Origin: Camarhynchus parvulus
Lineage: Eukaryota > Chordata > Aves > Passeriformes > Thraupidae
Direction of reading: 5' to 3'
Length of the DNA stretch: 64,000 nucleotides
Assembly (NCBI RefSeq): GCF_901933205.1
Contig: NC_044572.1
Coordinates: 27,242,501 to 27,306,500 of the forward strand
Both the position numbers and the translations under genes were made by a program. How positions within the stretch are numbered: the stretch's first letter is position 1; the number at the start of each line of letters is the position of its first letter. This document shows positions 36,051 to 46,230 of this stretch, one piece after another. The notes under the pieces are model-generated. The model made no database searches and was not told the origin of the DNA. It saw nothing but the letters and a program-made list of their open reading frames with translations.

Positions 36051-39000
36051 TACTCTGTTTACTAGTATAAAGTTAAATGGAAATTTTCTTTAATTATTCT
36101 AGTGACTAGCATGAATGAAAAAATCAAGGGCACCCACAAAATGGCATTGCTGACATTTGTTTGAAGCTTCTCAAAGGATGTAAAGGATACTTTTTTTAAT
36201 TTGGCACATTCAGATATTAGAGAGATCTCGGAGTGTGTAGGAAAAATTTTTATAGAAAGCTACTGTTAATTCATTCTTTTAAAAATGTTTTTATAGCTTT
36301 GAATTAATGTTTTGCTTTTCTGCTTTATCAGTTGAAAATAAATGATGGTAGTTTTTAAGAAGAGAGGGACAGGAAGAACAGGAGTGAGAAAAGCATGAAG
36401 GCAAAAACAATGGGACTACAAGAAGTGCCCTTGGCATAAAAGGAGAGCTGTAAGCACACACACATTCATAAGAATGAGAAAATTCCACTTGGAAAATACA
36501 CAGAAACGCTTACAGGGGAGAATGGGGTGAATTAAGAAATAGGATTGCAGCAAAGTGGAAAGGAGGATTTGGAGGACACACTGAGAACTTTCCCCTGGAG
36601 AAGGGTAGAGTGCTTATGGAAAACCTCTGAAAAAACAGGTGGGTCCCATGTAAAGTTAATTCAGAGAGCTATAAAACTTATGTAATAAACGTAAACTGCA
36701 AAAAACGATGTACTGAGCAATCCCTTTCTTTTCTATTCATTTTTATCCTGTTCCCTTTATTTTTCTATTTCATCTTACTACTGGAAGAAAATGCTGGAAG
36801 TGGGGAGAGATGAAAACAAGTCTTGATTTAAAAAGTAGCCTTTGACAATTTTGTGATTCTTTTGGTGATCACACATTTTAATATAACCCTGTTTTGCATT
36901 ATGTTGGGAAAATCTGGACTTCAAGGAGTTGAAAAGCAAGAATCAGTGCAGATGAAGATGTAAGGAGCTAAATAAATATTACTTAAAGGACTTCTCAAAG
37001 ATGAAAAAACTCCCCACAACCCTATGAATGTGCTGACCCTGTCTTTAGAATTAAGTTAGATGGTACAATTTAAAGCTTTGTTCCAACATCTGACAGACAC
37101 ACTCTGCATGCTGATGCATAATATCTGAAGATTGTGTGCTTGAAAGAAAGCCTTTTTTGAGCTACATTCTATTTTTGTTAGAATAAAGCAGCTGCTTTTT
37201 GGAGCAGAGATCTTCTCAAGTGTTCAATCTTCTCATTCAAGTTAAGAATTAGCCAAATATTGTGAGCAAATTTTGTGTATGCTTTCTTCCAAGCTGCTGA
37301 AGTAGACTAAAGCAAACTATTCTGACCATAAATAGTGCAAATGTGCAGCTTGACCTGAAGAGATGAAAGTAAATTTTCTTCTGTACCTTACTCCCAAGTT
37401 GTCACTGCCTCAGTAATCCAAAAGCACAGAAAGTTTGGAGCATTTTAAGCATGGCTTGAAAAGAAGTACAGCTGAGTAAAACTTTCTTCTAGAGAGACTA
37501 TATGAATGGAGGCTATGATCTGCGCCTGGTCATTTCTGAAGGAATAAAATTAAATAAATGGAGAAATAAATAAAATAAAATTCCTTTGCTTAAGGAAGGA
37601 GACAACTGCAACCCCAAATGTTGCCTTACTAATGGAGTTACTGTAGCTGCAGCACTGCTCTCCAGGAGTGATACCAGATGATCTTGTACATCTGCTGTTT
37701 AGAAAGTCTTGTTTTAAATGTTGTGTGTAAAATGCCCACGTAATTTTGTAAATATGTTGAAGTCAATAATTGCAATACTATCGAACATACATACAGCTAC
37801 ACAGTAAATATGTACCCAGAGTAATACCCCAGTAAGCATGTACCAGATGAATATTACATACACCTGTAGTGTGTGAACTGCACATCACCTGTGTGAAAAA
37901 CAACACCAGCAAAGTCAGAGTCCACATTTACTGTGGCTCTAGATGCTTGGGCTGTGCTTGAGAATTTATTTTGCAGCTCCTGAGATTTGGGTTTGGAAGG
38001 TTTTTTTTTTCGATGGTGGAAAAAAAAGATTGGAGAGATCAGAGCTGTACCAAAGAGGTGCAGGGAAAATGAAATATCCTGATCCAGCTGTAATAAATTA
38101 TGTGTGTACTGTCATAAAAAGCTTTTTGAACTAAATAAAATAATATCTGTAAACTCCGTCAAGTATAAAATGAGGACAAAAATAACTTTTTAGGCTATAG
38201 TGTCTGCCTGTAACCTAATTCACAATACAAAAAATATTGCAGGACAATGCATAGGAAGGAAGAGGTGTGGACAAAGAAAGGGAGAAAGTACTGAATTACT
38301 CTTACATGCACTAATAATAGCATACTACAGCAGTCTTGCCAGTATATTAATATCGTGCGAAAGGATATTCATATAAGATCTGTTACTCTGGTGCACCAGA
38401 TAATTACCAAATTATGCAAGATATAGGACATTTAACACACATACACACAAAAAGATAGATATTGGGTTTTTCCCTTTAGTGAAGAAATTCTAAAAATTCC
38501 TGGTGATGACATACGTGTTCATGCAGAAATTTTTGGCAATAGTTTAAGCTGTACTATATCTGTGGTCAGTAGTTTTAATCCATGACAATAACAGAGAAAT
38601 TGTATTCCTTATTTTATACACACAGGATGAGTTTAGTGTTTTGAGTGGCTATAATTAGAAGTTTAATTCCCTTTTTTGTATTCTAATGTGGTTTTATTAA
38701 TTACAGCATTTTAAGAGAGAATTTTTAGTACAGTTCAAAGACTTCTGGGATCAGAAAAGGCAGCTATTGAAAGGGTAGCTAAAAGAATAACTTTTGAATG
38801 TTGGAAAATAGTGAATGGTGAGAAAGTAAAAAAGAAAATACAATAATCCAGGAGACTTTGATTGAGAAGGTGGAGAATTCAGTCCCCCGAGAGGTAGGAT
38901 TAGTACAATGAGTAATGGAAATGTAGAAAATATGTGAGCCAGAAAGGGGAGACTAATTCAGGTTCCAGAGGTGAGTGAATGATAATACCTTCAAACAGTA

Positions 39001-41016
39001 AGATGTTCCTCTGTTTTCTGTTTCTATTTGCATGTGATAAAGTTAGAAGAATAGATTAAAAAAACTTTTTGAGAGTGCTCTTTCTAGCTTTAAATATATG
39101 TAATTTTTTTTTCTATTTGAAGAAGGCATCCAGAGAAAACAGAAGGCCCTGTTTCGTTTGATAGTTTAATCAAACACTTCTAGTAAAATACTAACAATAG
39201 TAGCATGCTTATTTTAAAACAAAAGTTAAAGTGGGAATTCACCTTTTGCACTTGGAAAGCTGGGTAGATTTCAAAGATGTAAGTATACTTTGTCAGTACT
39301 GTAGTTTATTGGAAGATAAAGGGATAATAAATTGGAACAGGTGGGTATTTATTGGAAACTTTTACCCTTATTAAGTCCTTCATATTGCAAAAAGAGTTTG
39401 AAGAAAAAAAGCAAAACTAGTGTGAGGCTAAAGAATGTAATTTAATTTCTATATTTGGAAAACAGATAATTATAAAAGGTTTTCCTTTTGTTTCTGTTTC
39501 TAAAAGAAGGCAGAGGTTTTAGAGGCAGCTTAAGGTTTATTGCTTGAACTGAGGTGGTTTCACAGTGAGCTGAGAAAGAGACCTTGTTGTGTTAACAGTG
39601 TATACACATAGAAGTCATCATCCCCTTCTCCAGAGAGAGAAAATAGCCAAGGACATAACAACAGTGTTGCCTCTGTGACTGGCAGCATAGGAGGTTAGCA
39701 CATGAATGTTAGAGGTTGCATTTGTAATTTCCTATCTTTGGAGAGGGCAGAAGAAGAGAGGATATTGTCAGACGTTGAATAAAAGCAGCATGAAGAGAAT
39801 GACAAAGGCATAATAAAAGACAAAGGGAAATTTTACAACTGTGGAGCATGACTTAAAAGTTTAAAGCCCATATTCTTGCTTCATTAACTAACACAGGGTA
39901 AAATCTGAGGAACAGCAAAGTGATTGATCTTGCATGTTGAGTAGATTGAGATAAACTCTGTGTTTCTCCCTGGGGATTTGCTTTGGCCACCTGTGAACTC
40001 TGAAGCAGATATCTTGTCTGCAGCAGATCTTCTGAAATTCTGTCTAAGATGTTGCAAATACTTTCAAAGTGTGCCCCTGGGGTGTGAGAATAAGAACAGG
40101 AAGAGTGGTTGCTCTGCTGCTGGAGGGATGTTCCATGGTCTGGGCTGGAGAGGCACTGTGTGTGTGACCCAGGAAGGCTTTTCTGTGCAGCACTGGAAAT
40201 GACACTCTGTGAGCACTTTAGCACTTCAGTAAAAATGTGCTAATTTCATCCCATAGTGCTTCAACTGTAAGAAGCTGTCTTCATGTTTCAGAAAGGCCTT
40301 TTTTCCCCCTCACTTCTGTAAGTCTAAAGGGGGACAAGTATTTCTACTTTGTTGCTGTTGGAAGTCTTTGTTAGTAACTTTGGCATCCAATTCATTACTG
40401 CAGTCATGTTTTCACAGCCTGGTGTGAGAGATAAACCCTTTGCAAATGAAGACAGCATCCATTTTCTTTCTACCTCAGGCCACACAGAATTGATTGGGGT
40501 AATAAAATGACAGTACGATGTAATATACTGACGGCTCTTTAATTTGAAAACTAGTTCCAGGCTGATTCAAAACTTGTTTAAAGCTAATTTATGACTTGTG
40601 TAATTCTCAACTGGACTAAGGTAAAGGATGATATATGAAAAACGATGCAGAGTTAACATAATGTATTAAAACCTGTCAGCTTGAAATCACCTATAAAGGA
40701 TTTGTTTCAATCCTATTTTAGTTTTATTCTAAAGAAGCATTAGCAGAAAAGGTAGTGGCTGTTAGGCTGGTGTGAGCACTCTTTAAGACACTATTTTTCC
40801 ATCATCATGTTTCAAATGGAAATTCTTGAGCTTTTTAGGAAAGTATTTTATGCATAGTTTAAAAATATAGAAATATACATTGGCTTTTCATTTTCTTTAA
40901 AATAAGAAGCAATGACGGGTTTCTATTTTGTTGAGTCAATATCTGTGCTGACAGTAGCATGGATTGGTAAATACAGCATTTTGCTACCATGATGTTCACT
41001 GTGTGCTTTGCCTGTG

Positions 41017-41053
41017 TATGTATATACAGACTACACATGTCTGTATATACATA
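41017..41053. repeat. Perfect inverted repeat, 15-bp arms
   Basis: TATGTATATACAGAC (41017-41031) pairs exactly with GTCTGTATATACATA (41039-41053) around a 7-base loop. The arms lie in a TA/TG-rich stretch prone to such symmetry, so chance or slippage is plausible. Confidence 0.85.
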
Positions 41054-42504
41054 TCTGTATCCTATTTACATATACCATGCATACCTGTATATGTGTCTCA
41101 ATCTGGAATTAAAGGTCTGGTTTTTGAAAAGCAAATGTGAGAATAGTGAAATTGTTAAATTAAGCCACAACATCAGCATAACGTAAAACATAAACATCTC
41201 CCTTTGAAATCTATCACTTTCATGTGCCTTGCAAATGAAATCCACATCTGTTCTGTATGCATTATTGATTTTTCAGCATACTGTGTCAGTGTTCCTTCTG
41301 CACAGAAAAGCACAAAACTGAAGGCACAATGTGTGCTCCTGTATGGTAGATGCAAAGAGTAAATACACCAACTGGAGTGAAAGGAAGAAGAGAACTGAAT
41401 ACTGCAAAAACTAGTAAGCAGATTCTGTCCCAGGACTAGAATATCTGATTTGTTATGTATTTCTGTCAACATGTAATTAAAATATGATTTTTTGCAGAAA
41501 ATAGATTGATCAAGCCTATGCAGTTATGTTATCTTAGACTGCATGAGCATTTAGGTCACAGGAAAAGAGCCATTGTTAAAAGCAGGGATATCTTTCTTGC
41601 ATAAACATAGCAAAAGGTCTACACATTTCATTTCCTCTTCAAGGTTTTGTAAGTCCAAGAAGATTCATATTCTGAGGAGCTTTGATCAAAATCTGCATTT
41701 TTCAGCAAAAAAATTATTACTGTGAATTTGGAATTAATTTTTTTATAATGCACTTTTATTTTCACAAAGTATTTCTACATTTTAAGGAAGCTGGAAGTAC
41801 CATTTAATGGCTTTCCCCCATAATCTATTAATTAATATAACTAAATACTGTGATCCATTATAAAGCTATGTATTGATCTGTCTGACTCGAAAATGCAGAT
41901 TTGTGATTTTTCCTGTGTAGTTTTGAAAATGTAATAATGAGTTAATGAAGTGGGAAGGGCTTAAGCAGCAAAAAAGACATGTACCAAAATAGTTATTGTG
42001 ATTATATGTCCATAAACCACCACGTCCATCACTACTACAGCTGAGGCTGACAGATCAATGATAATGCCATTGTCATTGTTTTCATCATGCAGGACCTTGA
42101 AAAAATAATAAGGTTACTTTAGAACAGTAAATTTTAATTATTTTTGAAGTACATTTTCCTTTTAACACTTCCTTGGTAAAAATATTGATTCAGGTCAGTG
42201 GTAGTGGTTTTTTCACCTTTCCAAGTGTAAATGATGCTAATTCTCTTTCAGAGCAGTATTCTTGCCAGAGTACAAGTACCAGGATTTCTAACCCAAACTG
42301 GTGCTCACTTGGCCACATATTCATAACACACCTGGGAGCAGCTCTGTAAAAGTTCTCATTTGCACCTTGCAGCATTTTTATTGTGGTACCATCCATGAAA
42401 GGATCTCATTCCACTTACTGATATGTCTCTTTCTGAAAGCTGTATTTCACATGTTGTCAAACTAGTTCAGAACAACACAGATTGCCTGTGTTGAATATTT
42501 AGAC

Positions 42505-42630
42505 TGCAGAATAGTCTGGATTGGAAGGGACCCACAAGGATCATCAAGTTCAGCTCTTTAAGTGAATGGCCCATACTGGCATGAAACCCAGGACTTTGGC
42601 ATTATTAGCACCATGATCTGACCAACTAAC
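42505..42630 (-). mobile_element. Composite SINE: tRNA-Ile head with CR1 3' tail (TguSINE1-like)
   Basis: Read on the minus strand, the copy starts with a decayed tRNA-Ile. GTTAGTTGGTCAGATCATGG matches the D-arm region. The anticodon loop CTAATAA has anticodon AAT (plus-strand 42602-42608). The T-arm region is GGGTTTCATGCC, where the B-box CpG has mutated. The head covers about 42567-42630. It is joined to a CR1 3' tail (42505-42566), seen on the plus strand as TTGGAAGGGACCCACAAGG then ATCATCAAGTTC. This layout is that of the songbird SINE TguSINE1, which would borrow CR1 machinery for mobility. The copy is decayed and not a functional tRNA gene. Ends are approximate and no clear target duplication was found. 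Confidence 0.82.
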
Positions 42631-43286
42631 AATGTGAAAAGAGAGAATAAAACCAGAGTAATTGGGAAGGGAGGCATATTTGCTTGGATTGGTTTCTGAA
42701 TAATAAAGTAAATTAGGTTTCCATCCATCTCTCTAAAAATAGAAGTATTAAATTAGCCAGCTGGTTCTTAGGAGAAGGATGGCCAAGCTGCTGGAGAAGG
42801 AGATGCTCAAGATTTGATATAAAAAACAATCCATGGATGTTGTAGTGTGACCTTTTTGCTTTGTCTCAAATTGTTTATTGTATAAATTCAAGTTTAATGT
42901 AAATCCCAGTTGGTTCTGCCTAGGGCTCCCTTTCCCACTTTCAATGTTCCAGTTATATGTCAATCAATTATCCCCACCCCCTCCTACTACAGTTCTCCCG
43001 CCACTGATGTATCAATTTTTACGTCAGTCCTTTGTCCCCTCCCTTGTCTCCATACGGCCACCCAATCCCCTCCCAAATCTTTATGTTGATCATTGTGTTC
43101 TCCCCTCCCAGTTTCCTGCCCATCACTCTCTGTCCTTGCCCCTTCCCTAGAAGCTTCTTCCCAGGACAGAGGGTGGTTGGATCAGGAGCTGGAACCCCTC
43201 CCCACTTGTATTCCTATTGGCTACAATATTGTGTCTATCATCTTTCCTCATGATTTGATTTGTTCCTCAGAGTCCGTCCCTCTCCC

Positions 43287-43292
43287 TTTATA
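43287..43292 (+). promoter_or_regulatory. TATA-like box in the LTR
   Basis: TTTATA sits at the U3/R side of the LTR, about 55 bases before the AGTAAA poly-A signal. The spacing fits a short R region. There is no sign that it drives transcription today. Confidence 0.5.
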
Positions 43293-43345
43293 GTCCCACT
43301 ACACTTTCAGTCGCTCGCAGTAGCTCCCAGCTTTAGTGTTGGCTT

Positions 43346-43351
43346 AGTAAA
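43346..43351 (+). terminator. Polyadenylation signal in the LTR (AGTAAA)
   Basis: AGTAAA is a common variant poly-A signal and sits where an LTR would have it, between R and U5. Because it lies on the same strand as PHF14, inside the inferred intron, it could in principle cause premature 3' ends. Confidence 0.45.
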
Positions 43352-43456
43352 ACTGACCATTTGGCTACGGAACTTCTGCCTGCCTCCTTACTCCTGTCGG
43401 CATCGTTGGTGGTCTCTCAGCCCCTTCTTAGGGTGAAGCTATTCCACCTTCTGACA

Positions 43457-43605
43457 TGGATAGTCACCCTAGGTGACCAACCCGGCGAGCCAGCCTCCAA
43501 ACCAGAGCTGATGCTCTAGCCCACAGGTGGTCACCCCATTGACTGCTGGTGCGTGCTGCCACTAGCCAGGGTTTTTGGGGAAGCACTCCAGCACATGGAC
43601 CTGTT
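43457..43605 (+). other. GC-richer stretch after the LTR, possible leader remnant
   Basis: Sequence just after the LTR stays GC-rich, unlike the intron, up to about 43605. It could be leftover retroviral leader. I do not see a convincing primer-binding site at 43457, so it may instead belong to the LTR (meaning my 3' end is too early) or to another repeat. Confidence 0.35.
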
Positions 43606-45598
43606 GAGATAAAGGAATGTAGCAGGAATGTAAGCTTACCAAAGTGCAGTTGCTCAGATAATTTTTGAAAAGCACTGTTTATTACTTTAAAAAAAGCAAA
43701 TAAATTAAAATGGTTGCCGCCATTATCTGGGCACAGGTAATAGTAGCATAACAAAAGCTTGTTCAGGTACAAAATACAAGCAGAATTCAAGGAGAAAAAT
43801 CACTGAACCAAGTGATTCAGACAAGTGTATAATTTTCTTCCAGCAGATGTGTTTGTTGCTTGTGTTTTTGTAGGAAGCACAGAAGAGCTTCTGGAAACAT
43901 ATTGAGCTGATAAATGGCATTGATTTAACTTTCTCAAGGAGAAAACAGTACTGTTCTATACTCAGAATGAGCTCATGGCTAATTGAGTAAACAAAAAATA
44001 TTCTCAACATCACAGTTCACTGGGACCAAACTGAGGTGGCCTTTGAGAGAGAAGATGTTTCCCTGTACAAGTCCAGGGAAACCAGTGCGCTATCAGGATG
44101 AACATGATGTAAATTTCCTTTTGATGGCATATATAGCATGGGGAAAATCAGATTTTATTATCAGAATGCTAGAGATGTTTCTCCTTGTAGCTCACTCTGT
44201 TTGGCAGATATTCTTCCAAGATACCTCTTTTTTTCTTTTGTTCCACAGATCCAGCATTATGCCCATAAACTTCAGTGCAATGGCAGTTGGACTTCACTGT
44301 TAACATTTTAATTGGTGGTATTTTTTAGTCTTCACTAAAAGCTATTTTTCTGAAAGCTTTTTTTTACGTAAAATATCTTTCACGTACCAAACCTGAATTT
44401 TAAAGTGTCATGGCACAAAATGGTCCAGAGCATTCTTTTTCTAAGTCTCAGGGAGGTGATACAATGAGAACGGGGTAAAAAATCTTTTTTAGAAGTATTT
44501 AAGCACAGAAGTAGTTTTTCCACTTTATAGTCTTTGGGAATCCCCTCCATGTGTTAATTCTTTACAGTATCTGGTCTCACCAGATGTGATTCTCTGTGTG
44601 ATCCAGTAATGGTTGTTGGACCAGTGCTCACTTTTTCCCTTTCTATGCAATGGGCTAAACTGCAATTGCTGAATATTATAATTATGAAATTTTAATTTAC
44701 TTCTTACAGGTTGTTATGTTTGAAAACCTAATAATGAGCTCTGCAGCTTGCAGTTTCCAAAAGTATAATCTTGATTTCCTTGCAATTAGTGAATGTAGAA
44801 AGAAAATGATACGTCAAAAGCACATACTCTGCTTGCTAAGCAAAGACATCTAAAATACCTTCTGTAATGAGCATTACAAGCACAGTAGAGATTGTACTGA
44901 CTAATGGATTTTTTCTCTGCATTAAAATGTCTCAATCTATGCTGTTATCAAAACCTCTGTGTGAAGCAGTGAAGGTATTAAAGTGGTTTTTATTTTGAAT
45001 TATTTAGTCATGTTGTGTGGCAAAATCAAGGCAATTTGGAAAAGAGAATGTAAATTACTCAAGAATTTTTATTTATTTTACTGTAATGTTAAATTTACTA
45101 AAAGATAGCAAACTCTACTAACTTCTTTAACTTTACCAGGTTGTGTGCTATATTGGTTTGCAATGACTGGTAAAATACAATTGTTGGAGGCATTTTTAGC
45201 ATGGCTGCAGCTGTTTTGCAGAAGCATCCATTTGCCATAAGTGGAGAAAATGTAATATTCCCTTCTTTGCAGTTCAGGAGCAGGGGTAGGTATGGGTAAA
45301 AAACCATGCTTATGGTTTTTGCTTCAGAACTTTGCAATTCTGAAATGCGGTAACTACTTAATAAGTCTTAAAGTGCTCTAATGAAGAAAATATTATTATT
45401 TCAAAAGAAAATATATGACACATGCTTTTGACTGAGGCAAAAGAAGTTGCCCAGAATAAAAAGAATAGAATTTCAGACCTCAAGTATTTTTTATTTCTCT
45501 CTCTGTGCTTAAAGCACAGTTCCTCTGGAAAGTCTCATTTTTTTGGCGTGCCACATCAACACGCTGCTGAGGGGTCTGTTTGTGTCTGTTGCCCTCAG
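43606..45598. other. Intron leading to candidate exon, no gene seen
   Basis: AT-rich intron. The open frames at 43723-44013 (minus) and 43983-44303 (plus) have no recognisable domain. It ends in a pyrimidine-rich acceptor at 45580-45598. Confidence 0.55.
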
Positions 45599-45712
45599 GA
45601 CTCCGAGCCGTCAAATGAGGTGGTCTCAGAGGCCCCAGGTAACGTGGTACCCTCTACCTCAAGAAGTAGCTCTGAAGAGCTGATATCGGTGGCACAGAAA
45701 CGTCCAGAAGAG
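45599..45712 (+). CDS. PHF14: Candidate PHF14 C-terminal exon (Ser/Glu-rich tail)
   Basis: A 114-bp, 38-codon segment beginning DSEPSNEVVSEAPGN and ending AQKRPEE. The acceptor is a pyrimidine-rich tract ending GCCCTCAG|GAC and the donor is GAG|GTAGGA. The frame entering at the acceptor is phase 0, exactly what the PHD exon at 23953 hands on, so splicing them keeps one open frame. The segment is richer in GC and CpG than its flanks, as expected of conserved coding sequence. The peptide has no domain: it is acidic and serine-rich, suggesting a disordered tail. I do not recall this peptide from the mammalian PHF14 end I know, which continues with a different acidic tail, so it may be an alternative isoform. 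The frame is also open upstream of the acceptor from 45422, so a readthrough reading is possible but less likely. Confidence 0.6.
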
Positions 45713-46203
45713 GTAGGACATTCTGTGTCTCTTTTTTTCCAAGATTAACTGGTGGGGAATACACATTTGCCTCTGTTTTTCATGCCTAGTGTTGTACTAC
45801 TAATAGCAGAGACTTTTTAAAGGTACAGCTCAGCCTTATACTCCCATATAAACAGCATGCAAGACCAAGGTAAAACTCAGGACTATTATTAATGGTACCT
45901 ACAAGTATATTCCATAAGATATGCTATTTTTTAAATGCTGTTTCTTACCGTCAGTAATAGGATTTTTTTTTTATTGCTCCTATCTGTCACACTGTGACAG
46001 TAACAGGAGCCCTGTTAGAGTCTGGCTAAATACACTTCATTACACTGAAGAATCAGAAATAGAATCTGCATATTGGTATGTAGGTAGATATAAACTTCTA
46101 TCATCCTTCACAGAATTTAAATATATCTAACTTCAGTCTTGTGCAAAGGAAAGATTCTTCCTGAGATTGGGCCTGCCTTTGTTCTCTTGGTTTCAAAAAG
46201 TGG

Positions 46204-46230
46204 TGTAGTAGTAGTAGTAGTAGTAGTAGT
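46204..46230. repeat. (GTA)n trinucleotide microsatellite
   Basis: Nine near-perfect GTA units. A pure repeat of this length is likely to vary in unit number among individuals. Confidence 0.9.

Larger units (their letters stand above)
31209..42504. other. Intronic sequence, no gene seen
   Basis: AT-rich intron holding three perfect inverted repeats (32048, 36029, 41017) and A-rich tracts such as 37543-37581. The longest open frame (39853-40224, minus, 123 codons) is Ser/Gln-rich, with no motif I recognise and no splice context supporting it. Confidence 0.55.
42838..43456 (+). mobile_element. Endogenous retrovirus LTR, plus orientation
   Basis: A 619-bp segment starting TGTTGTAG and ending TTCTGACA, so with TG...CA termini. 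The tetranucleotide TGGA stands directly before (42834-42837) and after (43457-43460) it, a possible 4-bp target duplication. Internally it has the LTR order: a pyrimidine/C-rich U3, a TATA-like TTTATA at 43287-43292, an AGTAAA poly-A signal at 43346-43351, and a short CT-rich U5. No gag, pol or env reading frame is present nearby. It could be a solo LTR or an LTR with a remnant of leader sequence. The family is not identified. Confidence 0.6.

Noticed and set aside
39853..40224. Minus-strand 123-codon open frame
   Set aside because: No recognisable domain, no splice or promoter support, and a chance frame of this size is expected in 64 kb.
42190..42396. Minus-strand 68-codon frame and an acceptor-like TTCTCTTTCAG at 42242-42252 on the plus strand
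   Set aside because: The plus-strand frame after the acceptor closes after about 24 codons without a donor, and the minus frame has no known domain.
42567..42630. A tRNA-Ile gene
   Set aside because: The cloverleaf is decayed, the B-box is mutated and the head is fused to a CR1 tail, so it is a SINE rather than a tRNA gene.
45422..45748. A single 108-codon protein starting at the ATG at 45422
   Set aside because: The part before 45599 is low-complexity intron-like sequence ending in a polypyrimidine tract and AG; an internal exon at 45599-45712 explains it better.
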